Source: Epiperipatus broadwayi | Lineage: Eukaryota > Onychophora > Udeonychophora > Euonychophora > Peripatidae | Length of the DNA stretch: 64,000 nucleotides | Assembly (NCBI GenBank): GCA_028023455.1 | Contig: JAQFVV010006634.1 | Coordinates: 479,159-543,158, forward strand | Reading direction: 5' to 3' | Part shown: positions 36,284 through 44,879 of the stretch, in pieces | Layout of the letters: every line of letters begins with the position of its first letter | How positions within the stretch are numbered: position 1 is the first letter of the stretch | Notes under the pieces: generated by a model | What the model was told of the DNA's origin: nothing | The model's input: only the letters and a program-made list of their open reading frames with translations | Databases searched by the model: none | Position numbers and translations under genes: made by a program

Positions 36284-36690
36284 TGCTCTTGTATTAAATG
36301 GATTATGTCCTGTGCATGTGGGGTTTAGATTGACTTTAGGTCAACATGGGTGTGACAAGAATCTTAGCCTCAGGGTGGCCTTTGAGCATTCCTTCATCAG
36401 ATTTTCAATTGGATGGATGGTTGAAGAGTTAGAGTGTGGAGTAGATTGAAGCCTGTCCATTAAAGTTTGAAGATTGTCTATCTTGATATATATCTGAGCA
36501 GTTATAGGGTATGTGTGTGGAGATGATAATCTGGACCAACTGATGATTGCTGGATTAGCATGAAATACGTATATTGGTGATTGTTTGTCTTTTCAACATA
36601 TATGTGTTTAAGTGCATCAGTGCTATTAGATGGAGTAAAGAGTGGTTGGTCGTGCGAAAGTCTGTGCTCATATACCCTATATATTAATAT
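36284..36690 (+). mobile_element. hammerhead repeat family, best-preserved copy
   Basis: Inverse-orientation counterpart of 16869-17255 over about 400 bp. Order: body (ggattatgtcctgtgcatg, ttcatcagattttcaattgg, tagattgaagcctgtcca), then the hammerhead core (36528-36582), then linker (caacatatatgtgtttaag) and the tRNA-like end (gcgaaagtctgtgctcatat). Non-coding. The shared borders of the two copies suggest a discrete retroposable unit. Confidence 0.78.
36528..36582 (+). ncRNA. type I hammerhead ribozyme, core intact
   Basis: 5' to 3': AATC (36528-36531), interior bulge, CCAA (36536-36539), CUGAUGA (36540-36546), stem II UGCU/AGCA (36548-36551 with 36557-36560, loop GGAUU), GAA (36562-36564), stem III AUA/UAU (36565-36567 with 36570-36572, loop CG), cleavage nucleotide A36573, UUGG (36574-36577) pairing with CCAA, U, GAUU (36579-36582) pairing with AATC. 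The triplet AUA is permitted. All conserved core bases are present; the 10.1/11.1 position is a U-U mismatch. The loop of stem III differs from the 16.98-kb copy (CG against UG) while the stem is unchanged. Confidence 0.78.
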
Positions 36691-36699
36691 AAAATATTA

Positions 36700-37830
36700 T
36701 TACAAATTTTATTAAAGTTTAAAGGAATTTTTTTTTAAAATCATACAGGCAGCATTCTATTTCATCAATTATTCTATATAGATATAATGAATAATATGTT
36801 TATTGTTAAATAATACTATTTTATTACATTTTACAAAAATATATAATATATTAGATGTCAGAAAGGATAATAAATATTATTTGTAGTAACAGCATTTTAT
36901 TATGCAGTATTTCTATTATTATCACATTGTTTATGATTAAGATATACATTAATTGTTATTTTTAATTCAGCTATAAATTTTATTATAGAAATTAGTAATA
37001 ATAACTTTATTATTTGCCATTCAATTCGATTTATTCAATAATAAAAACATCTAAGGGCGCATCGAGAAATGCTAATAGAATAAATTATAATATTTTAATA
37101 AAAACAATTTTATATAGAAAAAATTTAGTTATGAAAATTATAAATATATATATTTCAATAAAAGCTTGCAAAACAACTAAAGAAGTATATATATAAGCTA
37201 ATAATGACATAATAATCAATATGTGTATAAAATACAATCAAATTATAATCTGATTGGCTAATATGTTAATATTATTATTTATTCTAATATTTAAAAACAA
37301 CAGTTTGTCTCTCAAGAGAATATATAATGTTTAAGCACTGAAGAATAACAGGCGGAGCTTTCTTTGATCTAGGAAACATTAGCTCTTCAACCATACCAAT
37401 ACTACTGGTCCAATAACAAGTGACCTGTTTTAATAAATTTAAGATACAAATTTAATATCAAATATTGCTGACTTTTTTTAACATGAATACTAGATGTTTA
37501 GCATATCAAAATTAAAATCTATATCTTGCAGTGTAGGTTATGATTTATAATAAATCTTGTAAAAATAGAGTTAAGAAAGTGATCAAGCCTACTAAAGTTT
37601 TGATTGTATTAGATTTAATTTTATACATATTTTATTATTTGTTTTACAATTACTTTTTCTTGTACATAAAGTACTTAGGTTTTCCACTAATAGGTAAAAT
37701 ACTATATGAGCAGGAATTACATGAATGTTTAAAATGTAATTCTAGAAAATATAATTTTAATAGTAATAAAATTAAGTCATACATCACATGACTTAACTTA
37801 ATAAGGTTGCATTACAAATCTAATATAATG
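36700..37830. other. AT-rich DNA, no gene seen
   Basis: Short open stretches at 37014-37196 and 37540-37791 have no recognisable motif and biased low-complexity composition. Confidence 0.5.
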
Positions 37831-37837
37831 AGCATAC

Positions 37838-37990
37838 TAAAGCTCTAAACAAGTTTTTCTGATATATGTCACAAGAGAAAATATTTAAAATCTTTATCTA
37901 GAATTATTCCTATTCCCAAAACGGTTTCAACCTAATAGCTCTCATCAGTGAGGCACTATGATATTCAGACAATAGATCTAAAATACCAAC
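37838..37990 (-). mobile_element. dispersed repeat fragment with hammerhead-like core
   Basis: The left part matches 15496-15570. The right part carries a minus-strand hammerhead-like fold (separate entry). Probably a truncated non-autonomous element distinct from the 400-bp family, since neither its stems nor its flanks match those copies. Confidence 0.45.
37914..37954 (-). ncRNA. hammerhead-like ribozyme core, second family
   Basis: Minus strand: CUGAUGA at 37948-37942, stem II GAGCU/AGGUU with loop AUU and one G-G mismatch (37941-37929), GAAA at 37928-37925, a minimal stem III (AC/GU, one-base loop), triplet GUU with the cleavage base at 37920, then UUGGG pairing imperfectly with the CCUCA before CUGAUGA. 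All catalytic bases are present, but stems I and II each carry a mismatch. Could be a worn relic or a chance partial match; the order of core elements favours a relic. Confidence 0.45.
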
Positions 37991-37994
37991 TCAA

Positions 37995-38829
37995 GCCCAA
38001 CATTTATCTAATACTTAATTATTAAGTAGAAAATCTGAAATTTTCAGACAGCTATATGTTTTTAAATTCAAATATCTAACTTAAATAGCTATATGGGTCT
38101 GAATAATTTTCAGTTATGCCATATATAAATAGTGCTAGCAATATAACATCACCAAAGCCTCAAAAGCAAAACTATAATAGTAATATATTTGTAAAATATT
38201 ATTATATGTACTAACAGTTTATTATCATAAATATTATCATATATTATAAACAATACATATTTAATAGACACTATTTATTTATGAGCTTATTAAAATTATC
38301 AGAATTTAATCTCCTTATTGATAATTTTCAGTTGATTTGATTGATACTTTATGAAGGTCATTATTATTAGGAGAATTCACCCTTCAAATATGAATAAAAG
38401 CTTTACCAAAGTTAGATAAAAGTGAATTACCCTTTTGTCTGACTGGTGAACAAAAGAGAACAATTTTTGCAAGTATGTTAGAATGATCAGCAAATTTGAA
38501 TTTTTATTATGTAAAATCAATCAAAATTCAAATTTGCTGCATTCTCCAGATGCAGTATTTCATATAAAAAACTGTTTTCACTTATAAAAATTTTTAAATC
38601 ATTTTCTTTTATTATATTAAAAACAACTCTATGATTAGGTAAGGTAAAGAAGTTCATTTGAATCTTCATACTAATATTGATAGCTTAATTTATGTATAAA
38701 TATCATGATTGCAACTAGTTTGATTTTAAAGCTTTGCTATTTGAATTCAAACATGCAGTTATTACATTTTTTAATAAATTAGTTGTTAAAATGAAACTAG
38801 TGATTGGCTAAATTTATTATACTAAATAA
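37995..38829. other. AT-rich DNA, no gene seen
   Basis: A small inverted repeat at about 38483-38536 (agcaaatttgaatttt and its complement) is the only structure noted. Confidence 0.5.
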
Positions 38830-38831
38830 AT

Positions 38832-39445
38832 AAACACAAAAACTTATACTTAAAGTTTTAATAGAGAAGTTATAAATAAATTATAATAATAAGCTGAACG
38901 TTTTCAAGGATCCATGCCTCATAATAATAGCTTTCTTAAAAATATATAATAAAATATTTGCAAAGATATTTAAATTATTATGTGTTACATGGCCTATTTC
39001 TTTGATATATCAAAGTAAGTGTATTTTCTATTTATAGCATTAATATTTCCATTAATGTAGAATGCTTCTTTTATTTTTCTCTTATGATCATTCGATTCTG
39101 TGCATATAATTACAGGATTAGCAGGCTTAAAATTGTGTCCAGATTTCACGACATGCTCCAAAAATACAAAAGATGTATTGTTGTTCTTCTCAGATCTATT
39201 GTAAGTGTACAGGTGTTGAGCAAGTCTAGTATTAACAGTAGCTTTAGTTTCACCATAATATATAACTTGGCATCCGTCTTGAGGGCTTAAATTGGAATAT
39301 ACCATATGTGGGGTGTTTGATTGATCAATATGATCTTTTGAGTTGTTGATAAATCTGTTAGAATTAGGAGAAGTTCTAAATCCTATTTTAAACTAATTGA
39401 TTAATGCTTTAGTTATTTTGTTAGATATTTTGGAAATGTAAGAAA
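38832..39445 (-). repeat. left inverted arm of the Penelope-like element
   Basis: Inverse of 40785-41395. Landmarks are 'aagctgaacgttttcaagga' at 38892 and the text from 39388 to 39440 that mirrors 'ctaactaaagcattaatcaa'. Identity is high over about 600 bp, so duplication preceded only moderate decay. Confidence 0.88.
38994..39305 (-). pseudogene. GIY-YIG endonuclease domain, upstream inverted copy
   Basis: A 103-residue open frame on the minus strand: DGCQVIYYGETKATVNTRLA (GIY-YIG box, here IYYGET, with the expected Arg in NTRLAQH) through KRKIKEAFYINGN, whose Glu is the catalytic acid of the family. This domain nicks DNA for Penelope-like integration. It is the best preserved domain in the element, yet it lacks an attached RT on its own strand, so it cannot be a complete protein. 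Confidence 0.78.
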
Positions 39446-39461
39446 ATATGTAGGTGGAAGT

Positions 39462-40720
39462 TTGAGATCTCCTAAACTTGAATTAATTGCAGGTATTGAA
39501 GTGAGCCTCATTAACAATCCACAAAGAGATGCTACTATAACAGATTTATTTAAATTATTAAATAAAAACTTGTCTAATACAGAAAGTAAAGTATGGGTTA
39601 AATATATTTTAAAGACTAAACCATACTTTATATCTCATAATATTACTTGCCTTAGGGAAGATAAAGGCAATCATTTTGTTTTGCTAAATAATATAGATTA
39701 TAAAAATAAATGGTATGATCAAATTAAGATATTAAAAATAATACAAGATGACGATTTTAATATTAAAATAGAGATAAATTTATCAATAATGAGCTTCGAA
39801 AATTTAAAGACAAAGGTATTACTATATCTGAATATTATAAGATTTATCCTTCTTCATAAATAAACCAGGTGAACCATTAAGATTGATGATGGATTTTGGT
39901 GGAGTTCATTATTTTGAAGCAGCCAAATTAATAAATCAATTACTTATAGACTACCTTAATTTTGGCTCATATACTATCAATTCTTTCCAATTCATTTCTA
40001 AAATCAAACACATTCAACTTATGAATACATCCACTATGGCTATAATGGATGTGAAAAAATTATATGGCTCCATTAATAGAAAATTATCCATTCAAATAGT
40101 GCATGAAGAACTTTTGTAAAGACATTGCCCTATTTAAAGAGTTAAATTTATTGTTGCTTTCCTTTCTTGGCTTGATTTGCACATTTTTACACTCTTTGAA
40201 AACAAATGGTATACTATGAAAGATGGATGGCCAATGGGCTTACCTGTCAGTGGCATTTTATCTAATGTCTACTTAAATAAATTTGAGAGCTCTATAATAC
40301 AAAAATATTACAACACCATATACATATATTCGGTATGTGGATGATATATTTATTATTGCCTCTATGGATAATATTTTATACATATGACAAGAACTTCAAA
40401 ATTTATCTAATCTATCACTTAGCATTGTGTATGAAAATAATGACAAAGAAATCAAATATCTTGACCTTTCATTATCAAGAAATAATAACATGATAGATTA
40501 CACAATGATAATTAAGCCTTCTGAAATTAGAAGCTGTATTTACCATAAATCTAACTCACCAGTATCGCACAAATTTTCTGATTTAAATTCTTTCTTATTT
40601 AGAAATTTGCATCTCTGCAAATAGGAAGCAGACAGAAAAGAAAATATAAATTATTTTATTAAAGATTTAATGACAGCAGGTTTTAAATTTAAATCTATTA
40701 AAAATAAAATTATTTAAATT
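39462..40720 (+). pseudogene. Penelope-like reverse transcriptase, broken
   Basis: Segments in order: an N-terminal region (39462-39863), IMDVKKLYGSINRKLS (motif A, usual 'FDVKSLYTNIP'; Asp present), GWPMGLPVSGILSNVYLNKF (motif B, usual 'GxPMGSPLSPxLAN'), RYVDDIFIIA (motif C at 40331-40360, catalytic DD intact), IKYLDLSLSR (motif D, usual 'FLD') and SCIYHKSNSPVSHK (usual 'SVYRKPT...HPxSHK'). At least three stops and one frameshift (between 40119 and 40420) break it. Confidence 0.88.
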
Positions 40721-40784
40721 CCATGATAAAATAAATAATATTGTACCACATATTCAACTTTCTAGAATTACCATTCCTTATATT

Positions 40785-41395
40785 TCCAAAATTTCTAACA
40801 AACTAACTAAAGCATTAATCAAGAAGTTTAAAATAGGATTTAGAACTCCTCCTAATTCTAACAGATTGATCAACAATTCAAAAGATCATATTGATTGATC
40901 ATTCACCCCACATGTAGTATATTTCATTTCATGTCATCTAGATGGATGCCAAGCTGTATATTGTGGTGAAACTAAAGCTATTATTAATACAAGACTTGCT
41001 CAACACCTGTATACTTACAATAGAGCTCAGAAGAGCAACAATACATCTTCTGTATTTTTGGAACATGCCATGAAATCTGGATACAATTTTACACCTGCTA
41101 ATCCTGTAATTATATGCACAGAATCGAATGATCATAAGAGAAAAATAAAAGAAGCATTCTACATTAATGGAAATATCAATGCTATAAATAGAAAAGACAC
41201 TTGCTTTGATATATCAAAGAAATGAGCCATGTAACACATGCTAATTTAAATATCATTGCATATATTTTATTATATATTTTAAGAAAGCTATGATTATGAG
41301 GCATGGATCCTTGAAAACGTTCAGCTTATTATTATAATTTATTATAACTTTTCTATTAAAACCTTATTTATAAGTTTTTGTGTAATAAATAAAAT
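40785..41395 (+). repeat. right inverted arm of the Penelope-like element
   Basis: Contains the RT-endonuclease linker, GIY-YIG frame and 3' untranslated tail (catggatccttgaaaacgtt). Partner of 38832-39445. Confidence 0.88.
40918..41225 (+). pseudogene. GIY-YIG endonuclease domain, 3' copy
   Basis: The plus strand reads DGCQAVYCGETKAIINTRLA through KRKIKEAFYINGN to a stop at 41223-41225. It is near identical to the inverted copy at 38994-39305. The box has Cys where the other has Tyr (VYCGET against IYYGET). It follows the RT directly and would be the C-terminus of the polyprotein. Confidence 0.8.
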
Positions 41396-41399
41396 TTAA

Positions 41400-41995
41400 A
41401 TAAATCTACTACTAGTCACTTTATTAAAATACCTCATGACAAGGATTATGGTTATAACACCTCCATCTTTTTTAACTACTATGATAAACATGATATATAG
41501 AACTAATTATTTAAAACATTCAAACTTTAAAATAAAAGACATATAAATAATAAATTCGACTATCATTTCTACATGAACCTTAATGCATTTCAAAATTTCT
41601 ACCACATCTGATGAAGAATTCTGTATATCAGAAGAATTTTATTGGTTTCTATATATCTGTCTATAAATTTAAAAATTATCCATCTGTCTATCTATATATC
41701 TACTTGTCTGTGGTTTCAGTGCAGTTTGTAACTTATAATTGACTATTTGTTAGTCTATTTTCAATCAAGTAATATTAGCCAGAGTAATGAGGTTTACTTA
41801 AATTTCTTTGAATTAATAATTTCACCCTCTTTAGTCAAATTGTAATTTTAGTGACTATATAAACATATTAGACTTTAGATAATGGTGAGTATCCCCCTTT
41901 ATTATAAAACGGAGTCTGACTTGACAACAGATTGAAATTGTTGATTATTATTAATGTTGATATTGTTTAGGAGGGGGGGTGTTTTCATGTTTGTA
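41400..41995. repeat. Penelope-type motif followed by a dispersed repeat shared with 51.4 kb
   Basis: At 41600-41650 'catctgatgaagaattctg' and 'atatcagaagaatttt' form a CUGAUGA / 5-bp stem / GAA arrangement reminiscent of Penelope-linked hammerheads; the base after GAA is U, not A, so the core is incomplete. From 41712 to 41910 (block A) and 41935-41990 (block B) the sequence matches 51510-51705 (A) and 51400-51455 (B), but in the opposite block order. Confidence 0.5.
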
Positions 41996-41999
41996 TATA

Positions 42000-42760
42000 T
42001 ATAAAATAACTATAATTATGATAACATCATTGAACGTATATTCGGTTTAGTTAATTCCCCTAAAATATATACAAACTCCTTTTTGGGAACTTTGTATTAT
42101 TATTAATAATGGCAGAATGCCAAAATGATTATATATATGTATATATTACATTTATAACAAAATTCTCCCTTTTTTTTTTTTTTACAAATTAATATAAATT
42201 TTAAAAAGCATTCCATAGAGATCATTATACATATTTATTTAAATAAAATACAAATAATTTCCAAAATATTTCTAAAATGAAATATAACAAAACATTAATT
42301 ATTCTTTGTCTGTGTATTATTCTGAATATGAAACAGATGATCTGTATTTTTAAACTCATGGTGAAATATTTTCAGGATTATATTTTGAATTGTATCTTAA
42401 TATATTTTTAAAATCAATTCAACCCATAATTCTGTTGTGCCACACTTTAAAGTTTTTTAAATATTTATATAAAAAAAGGTGACAATGTTAAATTGGAAAA
42501 CTATGCAGCTCAGATTCCACATATTCTAATCACATATTGGAAAATTATTAGTGGGGTAAAAGTATTCTCATATAGCAGTATGGGTTAAACTCACTAGAAA
42601 GTGTAAAGAAAACCATTCTGATGAAATAGTACTTTGAAAATGAGATAGAACATATCATAACAATTGATCATGTAAGTAATATCGCAGCATGCAAGGATAT
42701 CACTGCAAAAAATAAAAATTTGTAACCATTGGATATTGACTAAAGGGATACGTATAATCA
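42000..42760. other. AT-rich DNA, no gene seen
   Basis: A (TA)-rich tract at about 42130-42150 and a T run at 42171-42183 are the only features. Confidence 0.5.
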
Positions 42761-42763
42761 CAT

Positions 42764-43215
42764 TATTAATATGGAAGTTACTGAAAACACTAGCAAACTA
42801 TATGTAAACTAATTATTTGTAGTTTATCATTGATCATTTATAAGCAATCAATTTATATATTATCACACAATGCATGATTTACATATATGAACATAATTTC
42901 AGGAAATCACTATAACAAATCACAGGGAAAGACTGAGCCTCATACATAACCTCTAAATATAGAATTAATCTTCAGCAAATATCAGTTGTGATAATTCAAA
43001 TACAGATCTAATTAAAGCAATGTGAATAAAAAACCCCAGTGAGATATATGTAAACTAATCATCAATAAACTAAAAGTTAACAGTAGATGTACCTGTATTT
43101 AACTAGAAATATATAGCTAAAGTACATATGGGTCTACTGGGTACTTTTTGTTCATTAATTGTTAGTTTACATATAGCCCACTGTGAGTTTTCAATAGCTT
43201 CTGCATTAATTACAT
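42764..43215. repeat. imperfect inverted repeat with an internal third copy
   Basis: The block at 42764-42830 (gaagttactgaaaacac, then atatgtaaactaattattt) is inverted at 43130-43215 (attgttagtttacatatag, then agttttcaatagcttctgc). A third version, direct to the first, lies at 43030-43080 (gatatatgtaaactaatcat). Likely a small foldback element; no TSD seen. Confidence 0.5.
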
Positions 43216-43219
43216 CCAT

Positions 43220-44015
43220 ATTTGACCTATTGCAATTGATATTTGTATTCATGTTATTAAAATCTTTATTTAATTTCTATTTATTTTTAAGGATAAATGA
43301 TATTTGAAACACAACGTGTATTTATTATATTGCAATATTTTTTTCTTCTTTATTTACTACAAGTAAAAATGTGTTTTTTTTCTATTCAAACGTTATTACT
43401 GATGTTATCTAACATATTCTATTTATCACATTTTAACGAATACTTTTTTCGCTATATATATATTGTTAATAATCAATATTAAGATTTTTTCATATTTAAG
43501 TCATTTTAAATTTATTCCTTGCAATATATGCCCATATACACATGCATATACAAATATTTACGATGATATATATATATATATATATCTGTACTATTCGTAC
43601 AAAATATAAATAATTATTCAGCATCTGCAAGCATGCATATTACTGTCTTTTTAAAACCTAATATTTTAAATTGTAGGGGTATATAAGAGCATTTGTAATA
43701 ATAATAAAAAAAGTATTAAAATTTGATTCATAAATGTCAAACTTTCTGGCTCTCAACGTTCACAGTAAACTCAATAATGAAAATTAATAATAATTTATTA
43801 AGCTAGATATAAAATTGAAACTCAAATAAAAATTAATGTTTATTTTTTAATAGAACATAAAATCTTATAATAATAAATCAAAATTCATCTCTTTTTTTTT
43901 ATATAAGTAATTGACTTTTACATATATTTACATTCATTTAATAAATAATATTTCTTTAGTGTAATTTTCACTACAAACTTTGTGGAGGGTTTTAATCAGA
44001 AACATATGACCAAGG
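43220..44015. other. AT-rich DNA, no gene seen
   Basis: No coding or RNA signal. A (TA)n of about 18 bp lies at 43567-43585. Confidence 0.5.
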
Positions 44016-44025
44016 CCATGTTAAG

Positions 44026-44258
44026 AACAGGCAAAACTCTCCATGCAGTAGTGCTACCCTGTGCCAACCAGAGTCATCAATAGATGCCAGAAGGCTTGTG
44101 CATAAAATCCCCATCTAGTGCCTATTCATCCAATATCCCCAGAATAGTTTCTGGCTTGTGGCACAGGGTGGTACTATTGTATGGAGAGTTTTGCCTGTTT
44201 AATAACAGTTATGTGCTGGCATAAGATATGGTAATTTTGTGATGTTTAGTGGTTAACA
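44026..44258. mobile_element. SINE-like hairpin element, third copy
   Basis: Inverted arms start at acaggcaaaactctccatgc (44026) and end at 44201. The centre matches the 18.8-kb copy in reverse (aaaatccccatctagtgcct). To the right it keeps the asymmetric terminus 'gtttaataacagttatgtgc' and, further on, 'tgatgtttagtggttaac', the complement of the 31372 end. This copy therefore shows the whole element. Confidence 0.7.
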
Positions 44259-44468
44259 TGATAAAAAGATGTAGGATTCCCAACATATATTTCATGTTGA
44301 ACCAGCATTCATTAGTTGGCCAAATCACAATCTCTTATACATATCTTTATCATTGTTCAATATATACTGAAGCGGAAAATATATTACACATATTTTTGCT
44401 TCACTGTCTGGTGATTCAAAACCTTGAATCAGAGGTTTAAACCCAGCTATATATGTGTTAAATCACTA
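44259..44468 (-). mobile_element. hammerhead repeat family copy, ribozyme degenerate
   Basis: The minus-strand core at 44275-44335 keeps stem I (CCAA/TTGG plus GATT/AATC), stem II TGCT with ACA and GAAA. CUGAUGA has become CUAAUGA and stem III has lost two bases so that the cleavage position is G, which the ribozyme cannot use. The 10.1/11.1 pair is A-U here. A B-box-like aggtttaaacccag follows at 44430. It abuts the hairpin element directly. Confidence 0.55.
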
Positions 44469-44469
44469 G

Positions 44470-44879
44470 AGAGTGAAAGGACGCACATACAAGTTTTAAA
44501 ACCCTCCTTTATTTTTGTATTTTCATAAGTTAAACATTTTTATTATAAAAGAATATTTAATAATTTTAAGTCTGAAATATTTGCATTTCCATTCCCTTTA
44601 AGTAAACATGTATGTGTGTTCAAGATTTGCAAAAATACATTATTGATAAAAATATATTTTTCGTTATTAAATATTATGTATATTTATTTTTACAGTTCAC
44701 ATATTTTATTTTATGATGCAATAACAAAGAATGTTCTAGAGAGTAATTAAAATAACTCTGAAACGTATAAATAATAGAATATTCTAGATTTAATTTTAAA
44801 AAGGGTAAATAATAAATTAAAATCCCTTAGCAAACAAAATGTTAATGAAAATTATATCTTTTAAATCTATTTCCATTCT
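44470..44879. other. AT-rich DNA, no gene seen
   Basis: Nothing recognised. Confidence 0.5.

Larger units (their letters stand above)
38832..41395 (+). mobile_element. Penelope-like retroelement with inverted terminal arms
   Basis: The plus strand encodes, with interruptions, a reverse transcriptase (39462-40720) followed by a GIY-YIG endonuclease (40918-41225). The last 600 bp (40785-41395) is repeated in inverted orientation upstream (38832-39445), including the GIY-YIG frame and flanking text such as cttgaaaacgttcagctt. RT joined to a C-terminal GIY-YIG domain defines canonical Penelope-like elements, and inverted pLTR-like arms are a known configuration. Stops and a frameshift show the element is inactive. 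Confidence 0.88.
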
